A stretch of DNA of 38,461 bases from Phycisphaerae bacterium (GCA_011776225.1 JAABXR010000374.1:1-38461); one strand, 5' to 3'; positions 9,648-18,744 are shown, counted from the stretch's first letter. Translations and numbers: made by a program. The notes: generated by a model not told the origin, from the letters alone.

Positions 9648-10250
9648 ATGTTAGCTGACCGTCTATCCTTTTTATTTGTTCTTCCTATAGTTCTTGTGTC
9701 TTTAACCATTCACGAATATGCACACGCATGGATGGCCTACAAATACGGCGACGATACGGCTAAGAATCTGGGACGCTTAACACTGAATCCTTTGGCGCAC
9801 ATTAGTTTGTTCGGGACGATCATTCTGCCCCTTCTTGTACGTTTTGGCTGGGCAAAGCCCATTCCTGTCAACTTTTCCATTCTGACCAAAAAGCAAATCT
9901 TTGGAGTGGCGGTCGCCGGCCCCCTTGCGAATATAATGCTGGCTCTTATTTTAACCGTCGCTTTCCACCTCTTCCGTCTGGGCAAGCTGCCGCTCCTAAG
10001 CGATTTTGTATTGTTGGCTATAATAATTAATATTATCCTGGCTTTGTTTAATCTAATTCCGATACCACCGTTAGACGGCTCACGCTTAGTATATGCTCTA
10101 TTGAAGTCCCCCCGGGCAGTGTACCTGTATAACAGGTTTGCCCGGTACGGAATCTTTGTATTTATTGTGTTTTTGCTGCTCGGAGGATTTGAGATAATTA
10201 TATTGCCATTGGTCGCTTTATTATATTATTTACTCGGGCTGCCTACATGA
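9648..10250 (+). CDS. Site-2 protease family (M50) membrane metalloprotease
   Basis: A 200-residue, very hydrophobic protein with several predicted membrane helices. The zinc-binding HExxH motif (HEYAH) is at residues 22-26, inside the first helix. The third ligand motif NLIPIPPLDG starts at residue 135, with the Asp at 143. This is the compact rhomboid-like S2P form without a PDZ domain, common in bacteria and close in size to the SREBP-protease/YwhC-type group. Such enzymes cut membrane proteins within the bilayer, but the substrate here is unknown. The ribosome site before ATG (AGG in TTAGGTATTATATG) is weak. It may be co-transcribed with the DUF362 gene upstream. Confidence 0.9.
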   Translation: MLADRLSFLFVLPIVLVSLTIHEYAHAWMAYKYGDDTAKNLGRLTLNPLAHISLFGTIILPLLVRFGWAKPIPVNFSILTKKQIFGVAVAGPLANIMLALILTVAFHLFRLGKLPLLSDFVLLAIIINIILALFNLIPIPPLDGSRLVYALLKSPRAVYLYNRFARYGIFVFIVFLLLGGFEIIILPLVALLYYLLGLPT

Positions 10251-10309
10251 ACATAAAATATAAATGCCATAAGAATGAACAATGTAAATAGCAAGGAGAG
10301 GACGAAATT

Positions 10310-10870
10310 ATGATAAATAGAACAAAAAAATCCTGCTGGAAATTATCTTTTTGTCAAAAATCAATATCAGCCCAAAGAGGAAGTGTGGATGTTGGAAAGC
10401 TCATTGGTATTGTTATCTCCCTTATTGTTCTTGGTCTTATCGGCCTCGGAATTGCGTGGATTGTTAAAAGCATGGGAGAAGCAGGCAGCCAATATACCGG
10501 GGCAATGGTAAACACAAAACGCAGGGCCGTAGCCCTACAGTGCCAAATGAACCTGAGTAATATTCGGCAGAACTTAAGAATGTATGAAATAGAAAAACAG
10601 AGCTTTCCGCCTTCGCTGAAAACATTGGTAGACTGGGGTGCTGACTCGCAACTATTGCGTTGTCCGGCACCGGATGGTGGAGAATACCTTTATATCCCCG
10701 GCCAGAATGAGAACATGACCGGCCAAAACGTATTAGTCTACGAACTAAAAGCCGCCCATGATGGACGCTGCCACCTGTTGCGAGTGAATGGACAGGTTGA
10801 TTTGCTTACACCCGAACAGGTGCAGGCCGAAGCAAACAAAACAAATATCAGGCTCAGGGAAAGACGTTGA
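10310..10870 (+). CDS. Membrane-anchored pseudopilin-like protein
   Basis: A 186-residue protein with a good ribosome site (AAGGAGAGG) before the ATG. A basic, cysteine-containing cytosolic N-terminus of about 40 residues is followed by one transmembrane helix (about 42-65, IGIVISLIVLGLIGLGIAWIV). The outside part has a long helix (CQMNLSNIRQNLRMYEIEKQSFPPSLKTLVDW), then a small sheet-like segment with CPAPDGGEYLYIPG. This resembles the soluble part of GspG/type II pseudopilins, where a helix is followed by a processed substrate-like loop. The classic prepilin cleavage site (G-FTLIE) is absent, so this is not a typical pilin. Function unknown. It ends in TGA. Confidence 0.75.
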   Translation: MINRTKKSCWKLSFCQKSISAQRGSVDVGKLIGIVISLIVLGLIGLGIAWIVKSMGEAGSQYTGAMVNTKRRAVALQCQMNLSNIRQNLRMYEIEKQSFPPSLKTLVDWGADSQLLRCPAPDGGEYLYIPGQNENMTGQNVLVYELKAAHDGRCHLLRVNGQVDLLTPEQVQAEANKTNIRLRERR

Positions 10871-10894
10871 AAACCGGATTTTTGTACATTAATA

Positions 10895-10921
10895 TTGACA
10901 ATAGAATAGATAGTCTAAAAT
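10895..10921 (+). promoter_or_regulatory. Weak candidate promoter upstream of the alcohol dehydrogenase
   Basis: A perfect TTGACA (10895-10900) is followed after only 15 bases by TAAAAT (10916-10921). The -35 is ideal, but the short spacer lowers confidence. It sits 80-110 bases before the ATG of the dehydrogenase. Confidence 0.3.
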
Positions 10922-11003
10922 TAAAAAATTCTTGTAAGACCGGTAGGCACTGCAATAGGGAATCCGTAAGGAGCAGGCACGAAATCGGAAGGAGATTTGA
11001 TAA

Positions 11004-12032
11004 ATGAAGGCAATGATCCTAAAGAAAGTTGCACCCATTGAAGAAGAACCTTTAAAACTGGAGGAAATACCTGCCCCTCAACCCGGTCCGAAGCAGATTC
11101 TTGTAAAAATTTCGACCTGCGGGATTTGTCACACAGAGCTTGATGAAATTGAAGGAAGACTTCAGCCGAGCCTGCCGATAATTTTGGGACACGAGATTGT
11201 CGGAAGAGTGGAAAGTCTCGGTCCCAAAGCTGCTAAATTTAAATTAGAAGACCGGGTAGGCATTGCCTGGATAAATTCCGCCTGTGGAAAATGCGATTTT
11301 TGCCGCAGGGGAAATGAAAATCTGTGCCCGGACTTTCTCGGCACCGGCTGTAACGCAAATGGCGGCTATAGTGAATACACTGTAGTCTCTGAGGATTTTG
11401 CATACCCGATTCCCGATGGATTTTCGGACTCAACGGCAGCTCCCCTCTTGTGTGCCGGGTCCATTGGTTACAGGGCTTTGAAACTAACCGGGCTCCACGA
11501 CGGTCAAATTCTCGGTCTATTTGGTTTTGGGGCCTCGGCTCACATTGTCATTCAAATAGCCAAACACAAATATCCAAACTGTAAAGTCTTTGTCTTTACA
11601 AGACCAAAGCAAAAAGATCATCAGGAACTGGCCACAAAATTAGGCGCCGACTGGGTTGGAGCAACCGGAGAAACTCCACCGGAAAAACCGAACTGCGCGA
11701 TTGATTTTACACCTGTATGGAACCCGGTCGTCGAAGCCATGAAAGTCATGGAAAAAGGAGGAAGGCTTGTTATAAACGCTATCCGAAAGGAAGAAAGAGA
11801 TAAAGATAGCCTGCTGAAATTAGATTACCCGGCCCATCTGTGGCTGGAAAAGGAAATAAAAAGTGTGGCTAATATTACCAGAGCAGACGCCGAAGAATTT
11901 CTGCCTCTGGCGGCCGAAATCCCGATTGCGCCCCAGATCCAGGAATTTAAGTTAGAAGAAGCAAATAAGGCCCTGATTTTGCTCAAGCAGGGCAAAATAC
12001 AGGGTGCTGGAGTTTTAAAAATTTCCGAGTAA
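11004..12032 (+). CDS. Zinc-dependent alcohol dehydrogenase (MDR superfamily)
   Basis: A 342-residue medium-chain dehydrogenase/reductase. Catalytic zinc ligands are visible as Cys39 (STCGICHTE) and His62-Glu63 (LGHEIVG). The structural zinc lobe has four cysteines, C94, C97, C100 and C108 (CGKCDFCRRGNENLC). The cofactor-binding region near residue 170 reads LFGFGASAH, a variant of GxGxxG. The length and the single-substitution-like C-terminus fit the NADP/NAD-linked zinc ADH group often annotated as zinc-binding alcohol dehydrogenase. It would interconvert an alcohol with an aldehyde; the physiological substrate is not evident. The start is supported by AAGGAG before ATG. Two PAC2-family genes follow, so the three may form an operon. 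Confidence 0.9.
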   Translation: MKAMILKKVAPIEEEPLKLEEIPAPQPGPKQILVKISTCGICHTELDEIEGRLQPSLPIILGHEIVGRVESLGPKAAKFKLEDRVGIAWINSACGKCDFCRRGNENLCPDFLGTGCNANGGYSEYTVVSEDFAYPIPDGFSDSTAAPLLCAGSIGYRALKLTGLHDGQILGLFGFGASAHIVIQIAKHKYPNCKVFVFTRPKQKDHQELATKLGADWVGATGETPPEKPNCAIDFTPVWNPVVEAMKVMEKGGRLVINAIRKEERDKDSLLKLDYPAHLWLEKEIKSVANITRADAEEFLPLAAEIPIAPQIQEFKLEEANKALILLKQGKIQGAGVLKISE

Positions 12033-12105
12033 ACGAAAATTACTATTACTATTCTTACTCTAATAGAGTATACATATCCCGAAAGACCGGAAAGGAGACA
12101 GGATA

Positions 12106-13041
12106 ATGGGAATCAAATTTTACAAAGAGCCTGAACTTAAAAATCCTGTTATGTTCTGTGGCTGGCCGGGCATTGGAAACATCGGGATAAACGCGATAGA
12201 AAGTTTAAGAGTGGTGTTAAAGGCTCAGGAATTCGCAGAGATTGAACCATGGGACTTCTTTAATCCTCGAAAAGTTACAATACAAAAAGGACTGTTGAAA
12301 GATTTAGAGTTTCCATACAGCAAATTTTACTCTAAACGAATTAGAAATCATGACCTGATATTCTTCATTGGCCAGGAGCAGCCTTCCGAAGGAAGAATAA
12401 GATATGCCGAAGGGAAAAAGGCATACAAGATAGCTAACCTGGTTTTGGATGTGGCGGAAAAATACGACTGCAAAAGAGTCTATACTTCCGGAGCAGCCGT
12501 AACTCAAATTCACCACACTGCAAAACCGCGGGTCTGGGCGGTCCCAAACAGGCAGAGCTTAATAGAGGAAATAAAGAAATATCAAAACACGATTCTGATG
12601 TCAGGAATTGAAGGAAGAAATAGCAGTCAGGGCAGTATCACCGGCCTTAACGGCCTTCTGCTGGGAGTAGCAAAAAAAAGAGGCTTGGAAGCTGTTTGTT
12701 TAATGGGTGAAATTCCATACTATCTCCAGGGAGCGCCCTGGCCCTATCCAAAAGGCTCAAAATCAGTCCTTGAAGTTTTGGCTAAAATCCTGGATGTTAA
12801 GTTCGACCTCAGTCAACTGGACGAATTAGCCGAAACAGTCGATGAAAATATTGAAGAGTTCCTGGAAAGCCTTTATGCGGCGGAGGCAATACCCCCACAG
12901 GTAAAAGATGAAATAGAGAAATTAAGGGACGCCAGGCCGACTGAGCCGGGACCAATAACAAAAGAGGAACAAAATGAAATGATGAAACATCTCGATGAAC
13001 TTTTCAGGGAAGGAGGCCGACAGGATGAAAAACATTTTTAA
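12106..13041 (+). CDS. PAC2-family protein (proteasome assembly chaperone-like), copy 1
   Basis: A 311-residue PAC2-family (PF09754-like) protein. The N-terminus has the family signature region FCGWPGIGNIG, and the core contains YTSGAAVTQIHHTAKPRVW and GLNGLLLGVAKKRGLEAVCLMGE. In archaea and eukaryotes PAC2 proteins help assemble proteasomes. Bacterial members occur without proteasomes and their role is unknown; no proteasome gene is visible here. The tail (about 240-311) is acidic and helical. The start has a strong AAAGGAGA ribosome site. The stop overlaps the start of a second PAC2 gene by 17 bases, implying translational coupling. Confidence 0.85.
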   Translation: MGIKFYKEPELKNPVMFCGWPGIGNIGINAIESLRVVLKAQEFAEIEPWDFFNPRKVTIQKGLLKDLEFPYSKFYSKRIRNHDLIFFIGQEQPSEGRIRYAEGKKAYKIANLVLDVAEKYDCKRVYTSGAAVTQIHHTAKPRVWAVPNRQSLIEEIKKYQNTILMSGIEGRNSSQGSITGLNGLLLGVAKKRGLEAVCLMGEIPYYLQGAPWPYPKGSKSVLEVLAKILDVKFDLSQLDELAETVDENIEEFLESLYAAEAIPPQVKDEIEKLRDARPTEPGPITKEEQNEMMKHLDELFREGGRQDEKHF

Positions 13042-13837
13042 CTTCACAGAGCGTCCCGAGTTTGAAAATCCATCTCTGATTGTCGGCTGGGACGAGGACA
13101 GCGGCAAACTAAGCCCGAAGGTAATTGAATATCTAAACAAAAAGATAAAATTTAAAAGTTTCTGTGAAATCGAACCGGCCGGCTTTTTCTCCTTAGCGTC
13201 AGTGGCGATTGAAAACAATATCGCCCGGTTCCCCGAAAATAAATTTTACTATGGCCAAAGAAACGACCTCGTGATATTCAAAGGCAGTGAGCCTCAAATC
13301 GAACGATACGGTTTTCTGAATGCGATTGCAGATTTCGCTCAAAGTTACTGCAAAATCAAAGATTTGTATACTATTAGCGGCACTATTTCTCCAGTTGCCC
13401 ATACGAACCCGCGACTAATATCGGCGGTTTATAACCAAAAGGCAATCCGGGAAAAACACCGGGGCTACGGGCTCCACGATTTGAACTGGCAAGGGCCGCC
13501 TGCCATCAATAGTTATCTTTTGTGGGTGGCAAAAAACAAAGGCATCCCCGGCGCCAGTCTCTGGCCTCAAATACCTTTTTACCTGGCAGCCTCCGAAGAT
13601 TACCATGCGGTAAAGCTGGTCCTTTCATTTCTGGATAAAAAATTTAACCTGGACCTGGATTTCGGAGAACTGAATGAGAACATCAGGGACCAAAATATAA
13701 AGATAGACCGGCTAAGAGATGAGGATTCGGAAATCAACAAATATATGGGAATGTTGGAAAGCGAGCTTTCATTAAGTGAAACCGAACAAATGAAATTAAC
13801 TATGAAGGTAACCGAAGTTCTTGAAAACAAAGACTAA
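13025..13837 (+). CDS. PAC2-family protein, divergent copy 2
   Basis: A 270-residue paralogue of the preceding gene, with the same layout: NPSLIVGWDEDSGKL in place of GWPGIGN, FCEIEPAGFFS matching EFAEIEPWDFFN, then YTISGTISPVAHTNPR and INSYLLWVAKNKGIPGASLWPQIPFYL. The glycine-rich signature is eroded, so the copies probably play unequal roles, perhaps as a heteromer. The C-terminal 60 residues are charged and probably coiled coil. I chose ATG 13025 over the track start 12995, because AGGAGG (13011-13016) lies eight bases before it; the earlier Met would deepen the overlap with copy 1. It is the last gene of the run and converges with the DUF4340 gene. Confidence 0.85.
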   Translation: MKNIFNFTERPEFENPSLIVGWDEDSGKLSPKVIEYLNKKIKFKSFCEIEPAGFFSLASVAIENNIARFPENKFYYGQRNDLVIFKGSEPQIERYGFLNAIADFAQSYCKIKDLYTISGTISPVAHTNPRLISAVYNQKAIREKHRGYGLHDLNWQGPPAINSYLLWVAKNKGIPGASLWPQIPFYLAASEDYHAVKLVLSFLDKKFNLDLDFGELNENIRDQNIKIDRLRDEDSEINKYMGMLESELSLSETEQMKLTMKVTEVLENKD

Positions 13838-13844
13838 ACAGGAC

Positions 13845-13871
13845 CTGACAGAAAAACAGTGTGTTTGTCAG
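13845..13871. terminator. Hairpin between convergent genes, candidate bidirectional terminator
   Basis: CTGAC (13845-13849) pairs with GTCAG (13867-13871), and AAACA/TGTTT extends the stem after a bulge. It fills the 70-base gap between the convergent PAC2 and DUF4340 genes. No clean T tract follows on either strand, so termination is only suggested by position and shape. Confidence 0.35.
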
Positions 13872-13907
13872 ATTAAGTCCTTTATCTCAGATAAATCACC
13901 ATTTCTA

Positions 13908-15047
13908 CTAAACTGAATTAGGCTCAACCGGTTGAATCTCACTTACCGAATTAGGCTCCTCCGGCCCTTTGACCTCCTCAGGTTTCTCCTCGTCCTCTAC
14001 TAATTCCGAAAGTTCCTTCGTCAGGTCCTTCGCCTTCCAGTCGGCGATTTCATACTTCCATCCCTTATGTTTAGCAGCGAATTTCTGGGCCTTTTCCCAG
14101 GCAAGCAGCTTGGCTTCCTTCTCTTTCAAGACCTCTTCCGGTTCCACTTTCGTCATATCTTTTTTAGGAACCTCCCCTGTATACTCTGCCGTACAACTAA
14201 CATAAGTCTTGTCATCTTTCTTGGCAATCTCCAGGGTATAGACCGTCGAATCATTGAGTTTACACACATATCGCCTGTCGAAGAGCAAGCCGGTCGATTG
14301 CGCTCTGACATCATCGAATCTCAGATTCGATAAAGCGCCGAAAACACTGTCACATTCACTGCTCTTGGCCTTTTTACCTGCCTGAATATTCACCAAAGTT
14401 ATGTCCTTGCTGCCCTCCTTTGGCTTAAGCGTATAATCACCACCTGGATAACTCACTGTTACCGAGTTAATATCGTCGCGATTGACAGAAACAAGCTCCT
14501 GCTCAATGTAATCCGTCGCCTGGCTTTTAATAAAGGGCACATTCGATGTCACGTAAACCTTATCACTTGCAACCTTGTCGTCCGAAATCAATCTGACGTA
14601 TGTACCCTCGCCTAATTCCCTGGACTTGCCGACTACAACCCCTGCAAGAACTGCCGAATTCGGCTCAGGCGTCATAAATTTCACAACGCTGCGTGCTTTT
14701 TCCTCCGTTACCTCAAGGTCTTCGTGATATGTCGATTCATCCGTATACAGTTCGGCCGTCTTAATATCAAGACACGTTGTTATCAGCTCACTTATTGTGC
14801 TCGTAACCGCAGGATAATTGTCCTTGTTGGTAACCACAAAATCTCTTCCCCTCCGCTTCAGGGTCACTGAATCTTCACCTGTACCCACCACGATGCTGCC
14901 TATACCGGTTGTGTCAAGTCCGGGGATAAGATAAGACAGCGCCTCCGGCCCCGACCTCGGCATGCTCGAAACACGTGACTGAACCACCGCCCATATCACC
15001 ATCAATATCGTAACTATGCCTAATATTGTAAGGTTTTTATTGCTCAT
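13908..15047 (-). CDS. DUF4340 domain-containing membrane-anchored protein of a Gld-type ABC system
   Basis: A 379-residue protein with one N-terminal membrane helix (about 6-24, LTILGIVTILMVIWAVVQS). A long extracytoplasmic region follows with the DUF4340 pattern: SVTLKRRGRDFVV, then STISELITTCLDIK, then repeated beta units. The tail is acidic and proline-rich (VEDEEKPEEVKGPEEPN). I set the start at ATG 15047, because GAGGAG lies seven bases before it; the track start at 15080 lacks such a site. DUF4340 proteins commonly sit beside GldG-like and ABC-2 permease genes, as here, and probably form part of the same export or envelope machine. It is the last gene of the operon, 69 bases after the GldG-like gene. 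Confidence 0.88.
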   Translation of the reverse strand: MSNKNLTILGIVTILMVIWAVVQSRVSSMPRSGPEALSYLIPGLDTTGIGSIVVGTGEDSVTLKRRGRDFVVTNKDNYPAVTSTISELITTCLDIKTAELYTDESTYHEDLEVTEEKARSVVKFMTPEPNSAVLAGVVVGKSRELGEGTYVRLISDDKVASDKVYVTSNVPFIKSQATDYIEQELVSVNRDDINSVTVSYPGGDYTLKPKEGSKDITLVNIQAGKKAKSSECDSVFGALSNLRFDDVRAQSTGLLFDRRYVCKLNDSTVYTLEIAKKDDKTYVSCTAEYTGEVPKKDMTKVEPEEVLKEKEAKLLAWEKAQKFAAKHKGWKYEIADWKAKDLTKELSELVEDEEKPEEVKGPEEPNSVSEIQPVEPNSV

Positions 15048-15116
15048 TATAAAACTCCTCGTTCGTATCTCACAAAGCATGTCTCCTGTTTTGCTTAATG
15101 CTTTGCGGAGTACAAA

Positions 15117-17114
15117 TCAAGCATCACTTTTGTGGCTGATATAATGTCTCTTTCTTATACTGCGGCGGACACCAACTACTATGGCAATTATCAGAATAAC
15201 CGCCGGAGCTATCAACGTATTAGCCCTCTGCAGCTTTCCGCCTAAACTATCAATCCTTTCGCGCCTTTTCATCTGGATTACACGTTTCTCGCTGTTGGCC
15301 CGTTGTATCTCCAGTTCAAGTTCGCGTCTTTTCTGCATTATCGAACTGCCGATAACCTCTTCCTCACCCTCTTTGGCTTTGGCGAGAATTGACTGTAGCT
15401 CCCTGTTGAAGCCCGCAATTTTTAACTCAATTGCCGCTAATTCCTTGGCGGTCTCGGCTTCCGCCTCCTTCTCAATCTTGTCAACAACAACAAATGGACG
15501 TCGAAAGTTCCCGCGCGACCTGATTGAAATCAAGTCACTTGAACCACCCAAATCATCAATTGTATTAAGGATTAAAGCCGCATTGTCGCCATTCGGAACT
15601 TTACCGAAAACAAAAAAGTCACGGTACGCCAGCATATCACTTATAAAATCAACATCTGCAAAAACTGCAACGGCACAGACTTCCTTCGCCTCTTTTAGTT
15701 CCGGCATCAGCCTTATGGTTTTCTTGTCATTCGGATCTTTTCCTTCTTCCGAAGGCCCCTCCGCGCTCGAGTCGACTTCTATCTCAATACCTTCGGGGAA
15801 ACTGCTCTTAAAACGCCCGGTGACCACATAGGCCATGTGCACAGGCTTATCACCTGGAATAAATTTGTCCGTTAAGCTCTTTGGATTCATAAGCATCAAC
15901 TCATATGGGCTGCCGGCCTTCCAGCTATTGCCTCGATTAGTTGTCATCAAAAGCGGCGTCCGCCGGATCTCAGCCCCGCCTTCCTCCTCATCCGTGCCCA
16001 CAAACTCCTTCAGTACACCGGCGAACAATATATTCACCTGGTTAAGCTGGGCGGTAATAACACTTTCGTTATTAAAACAGTTCCAGTTGGGGGTCAAATT
16101 AAGAAAACTAATAAGGTTCTCCGGCCGCCGGTTGGGGCCACCGGGCCATGCCAACATCAGATTCGTATCACCGGCAAATGTATCCTCCGGCATCTCAAGA
16201 CCCCAGGTCCGCAGTAGCACATTCAGGTTCGACTTCTGTGATGGTGGTCTGCCCATTTGCATTGCCATTCTATCGGGCCTGTCCACCATACAATGAGGAT
16301 CAACACATACAATCGTCTTGCCGCCTTTAAGCACAAACTGGTCTATCGCAAATAACGCCTGCTCCGGCAGTTCTTTAGGATGGATTACCAGCAAAATATC
16401 GACATCAGTAATCTCGTTAACATCTGGAGCAACACTTTTGACTTCATACTTCTTTCGCAATTGCTCGATGATGGTCCAGGGCGGGGTCGGCCGCTGGTTC
16501 TGCATCCGCATCATTTGGGCCATGTAGGGGCTGATGTCCTGGCCCATTACAGGCAGCGAACTCATGACACCTATATTCTTCTTCTGGCGGGTAATGGCCG
16601 TATCAATCAAATAGCTTATGTCGTACTCGACAAAATTCTGCCGGTCCGGTGAAAAAAAAGGTATCGCCTTCTCAACTCCAAATGGCGTCCGAACTACTAA
16701 TCCGAAGAAAAAGCTTTCTTCTTCCGTTATGGAAAATCGTTTCAGGCCGAACTGCAATGCATCGACCTCGTCCTGAGAAAAAGGCCTCGGATCAATTATT
16801 TGCAGCTCAATCATACCTTTTGCCGTTGCCACGTATTCTTCCAATAACGACTTAACAAACTCGTAATAATTATTGAAAAACTTAATCTGGTCCGGCCCTT
16901 TCAAAGCTGCGGTCTTGGCGTAATAAAGCTTTATCACAATCTTTTGATGAAGCCTGGACAAAATCGCCTTGCTCCCGTCCGAAAGCGTATAAAGCCTCTG
17001 GTCGGTAACATCAACTTTAAACGACTTGCCTACATTTTGAGAAATGCTTATCGCGCAGAAAGCTATTATCAAAATACAAACCGCACCTATTATTGCTCTT
17101 ATTGTCCGGTTCAT
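15117..17114 (-). CDS. GldG-like ABC transporter auxiliary protein
   Basis: A 665-residue protein with an N-terminal membrane helix (about 7-28). The GldG/ABC-type auxiliary region follows (FKVDVTDQRLYTLSDGSKAILSRL, then KIVIKLYYAK and IDPRPFSQDEVDALQFGL). A Rossmann-like receiver fold appears at about 180-290 (DVDILLVIHPKELPEQALFAIDQFVLKGGKTIVCVDP). A helical coiled-coil segment (about 560-630) precedes a C-terminal membrane helix (about 636-655) and a basic end. In gliding Bacteroidetes GldG works with GldF and GldA in an ABC complex. In other phyla the system is of unknown function and need not relate to motility. Its ATG overlaps the permease stop by one base (TAATG), indicating coupling. 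Confidence 0.9.
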   Translation of the reverse strand: MNRTIRAIIGAVCILIIAFCAISISQNVGKSFKVDVTDQRLYTLSDGSKAILSRLHQKIVIKLYYAKTAALKGPDQIKFFNNYYEFVKSLLEEYVATAKGMIELQIIDPRPFSQDEVDALQFGLKRFSITEEESFFFGLVVRTPFGVEKAIPFFSPDRQNFVEYDISYLIDTAITRQKKNIGVMSSLPVMGQDISPYMAQMMRMQNQRPTPPWTIIEQLRKKYEVKSVAPDVNEITDVDILLVIHPKELPEQALFAIDQFVLKGGKTIVCVDPHCMVDRPDRMAMQMGRPPSQKSNLNVLLRTWGLEMPEDTFAGDTNLMLAWPGGPNRRPENLISFLNLTPNWNCFNNESVITAQLNQVNILFAGVLKEFVGTDEEEGGAEIRRTPLLMTTNRGNSWKAGSPYELMLMNPKSLTDKFIPGDKPVHMAYVVTGRFKSSFPEGIEIEVDSSAEGPSEEGKDPNDKKTIRLMPELKEAKEVCAVAVFADVDFISDMLAYRDFFVFGKVPNGDNAALILNTIDDLGGSSDLISIRSRGNFRRPFVVVDKIEKEAEAETAKELAAIELKIAGFNRELQSILAKAKEGEEEVIGSSIMQKRRELELEIQRANSEKRVIQMKRRERIDSLGGKLQRANTLIAPAVILIIAIVVGVRRSIRKRHYISHKSDA

Positions 17115-17845
17115 TAGCTCGCCTTCCTTTCATCCAAAACAATACTGCTGGCGGCAATCCAGCCGACTATCAGCAAAACAAAATAAGAGAGGTCCTTAAA
17201 CTCCAGCACTCCCTTCTGGATTGACTCAAAGTGAGTCTGAAAACTCATGGTCTCTATCGCCGACACGAAGCCCGCGGGAAAAAACGTCGAAAGATAATTC
17301 AGCGTTGTCGGCCTGCCTGCAAAAACAAGCACCGCACAGGCGACTACCGAGAGAACAAAACTTATGACCTGGTTTTTGCTCACCACCGAAAAGAAACATC
17401 CGATGGCAAGAAATCCGCCCGCCATCAACAGGCTGCCCAGGTAACCGGTAATTATCAAACCGATATCAGGATTACCAAGGTAACAAACCGTTATCGGCAT
17501 AGGGAACGTTAAAACCAATGCAATCGCAAGGAAAAGCCATGCGGCAAAAAATTTGCCCAGAACCGCCTGCGTCACCGTAATCGGCAAAGTAAACAGCAGT
17601 TCGATTGAACCGACCCGCCGTTCCTCGGCCCAGAGACGCATCGCCGCAGAGGGTACCATAAAAACAAACAGCAACGGCAGATTCATAAAGAACGCCCGCA
17701 TGTCCGCCTGACGCATTTCAAAAAAGCCCTGCTTGAATGTCAGGTACCCCGAGAAAAAAAGAAATATTACAAGAAACACGTATGCAATAGGGGTTGTAAA
17801 ATAGCTTTTTAGCTCCCTTTTGAATACTGCCCAAAAGCTATGCAT
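17114..17845 (-). CDS. ABC-2 type transporter permease (GldF-like)
   Basis: A 243-residue integral membrane protein with about six hydrophobic segments. The N-terminus (FWAVFKRELKSYFTTPIAYVFL) is typical of ABC-2 permeases of the GldF/NosY type, and the loop MRLWAEERRVGSIELLFTLPIT is the conserved ABC-2 EExxxGTxELL-like segment. It would form the membrane channel driven by the ATPase encoded upstream. The gap to the ATPase stop is 52 bases, and the stop overlaps the GldG-like start by one base. Cargo unknown. Confidence 0.92.
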   Translation of the reverse strand: MHSFWAVFKRELKSYFTTPIAYVFLVIFLFFSGYLTFKQGFFEMRQADMRAFFMNLPLLFVFMVPSAAMRLWAEERRVGSIELLFTLPITVTQAVLGKFFAAWLFLAIALVLTFPMPITVCYLGNPDIGLIITGYLGSLLMAGGFLAIGCFFSVVSKNQVISFVLSVVACAVLVFAGRPTTLNYLSTFFPAGFVSAIETMSFQTHFESIQKGVLEFKDLSYFVLLIVGWIAASSIVLDERKAS

Positions 17846-17897
17846 TTTTGTACTCCTGTGAAAATATCATATTATTTTCCCGAACTAAAAACAAAAC

Positions 17898-18617
17898 CTA
17901 AGCAACCTTGGTCTTCGTAATCTTACGAAAGACCTCATCAAGACTGCACTTGTACTCCTCTTTCAATTCCTTGGGCGTTGAATCAACAAGTATTCGCCCC
18001 CTGGAAATAATTATTGTCCTCGAACACACGGCCTCAACTTCTTCGAGAATGTGGGTGGAAACAATTATACACTTGTCCTTGGCCATACTATTTATAAGCT
18101 CCCTCACCTCATGCTTTTGATTAGGATCCAGGCCATCGGTAGGCTCATCAAGAATAAGCACATCAGGATCGTGAATCAACGCCTGGGCCAGTCCCACACG
18201 CCGCCGATATCCCTTCGACAATGTCTCGATTGTCTGGTGATATACAGATTCGACAGAACACATCGGAACAACTCTATCAAGTGCTTTCTTGCGATCACCC
18301 CCCTTAATCTGTCTGACATCGCAAACAAAGTCTAAAAAACTACCTACCGTCATCTCGTTATACGCCGGCGAATTCTCGGCCAGGTATCCAAGCGTTCGCC
18401 TTACTTCAACGGGATTCTTCAAAATATCCTGCCCGCATATGGTAGCTGTCCCGCTGTCAGGCTTCAGAAAACACGCTAACATTCTCATTGCCGTTGTTTT
18501 ACCGGCCCCGTTAGGCCCAAGAAGGCCCAGCACCTGCCCCTTTTCGACATCGAACGATATGCCGTCAACAGCAACGATTGGCCCGAAACTTCGCCGCAAT
18601 TCCTTCACACTTATCAT
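17898..18617 (-). CDS. ABC transporter ATP-binding protein (GldA-like)
   Basis: About 239 residues with a complete nucleotide-binding domain: Walker A GPNGAGKTT, a Q-loop region near LGYLAENSPAYNEMT, a signature of the form LSKGYRRRVGLAQAL, Walker B VLILDEPTDGLDP, and the H-switch STHILEEVE. The signature LSKGY instead of LSGGQ is a usual variant in GldA/NatA-type ATPases. The track start is a GTG at 18626. I prefer ATG 18617, because AGGTGG lies five bases before it and the protein then begins MISVKELRRSFG. It is the first gene of the ABC operon, below a good promoter. Confidence 0.93.
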   Translation of the reverse strand: MISVKELRRSFGPIVAVDGISFDVEKGQVLGLLGPNGAGKTTAMRMLACFLKPDSGTATICGQDILKNPVEVRRTLGYLAENSPAYNEMTVGSFLDFVCDVRQIKGGDRKKALDRVVPMCSVESVYHQTIETLSKGYRRRVGLAQALIHDPDVLILDEPTDGLDPNQKHEVRELINSMAKDKCIIVSTHILEEVEAVCSRTIIISRGRILVDSTPKELKEEYKCSLDEVFRKITKTKVA

Positions 18618-18642
18618 ATATGCCACCTATGAAAAACTCATA

Positions 18643-18660
18643 ATTATCGGTTGCGATAAT
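18643..18660. promoter_or_regulatory. Palindrome in the 5' leader of the ABC operon
   Basis: ATTATCG-GTTG-CGATAAT is a perfect 7-base inverted repeat lying 26-43 bases upstream of the ATPase start and downstream of the predicted transcription start. It could be an operator or an RNA hairpin; nothing distinguishes these by eye. Confidence 0.35.
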
Positions 18661-18723
18661 CTCTGTAAGCTACTGATAATAATACATTAAGATTCACTAT
18701 CTATGCTTTTTTTGAAATATGGT

Positions 18724-18744
18724 GGAGAATTATATAAATTCTCC
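18724..18744. promoter_or_regulatory. Operator-like palindrome overlapping the ABC-operon -10 box
   Basis: GGAGAATT-ATATA-AATTCTCC is a perfect 8-base inverted repeat that covers the -10 element of the ABC-operon promoter. The position is that of a classic repressor operator. No regulator gene lies next to it, so the binding protein would be encoded elsewhere. Confidence 0.45.
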
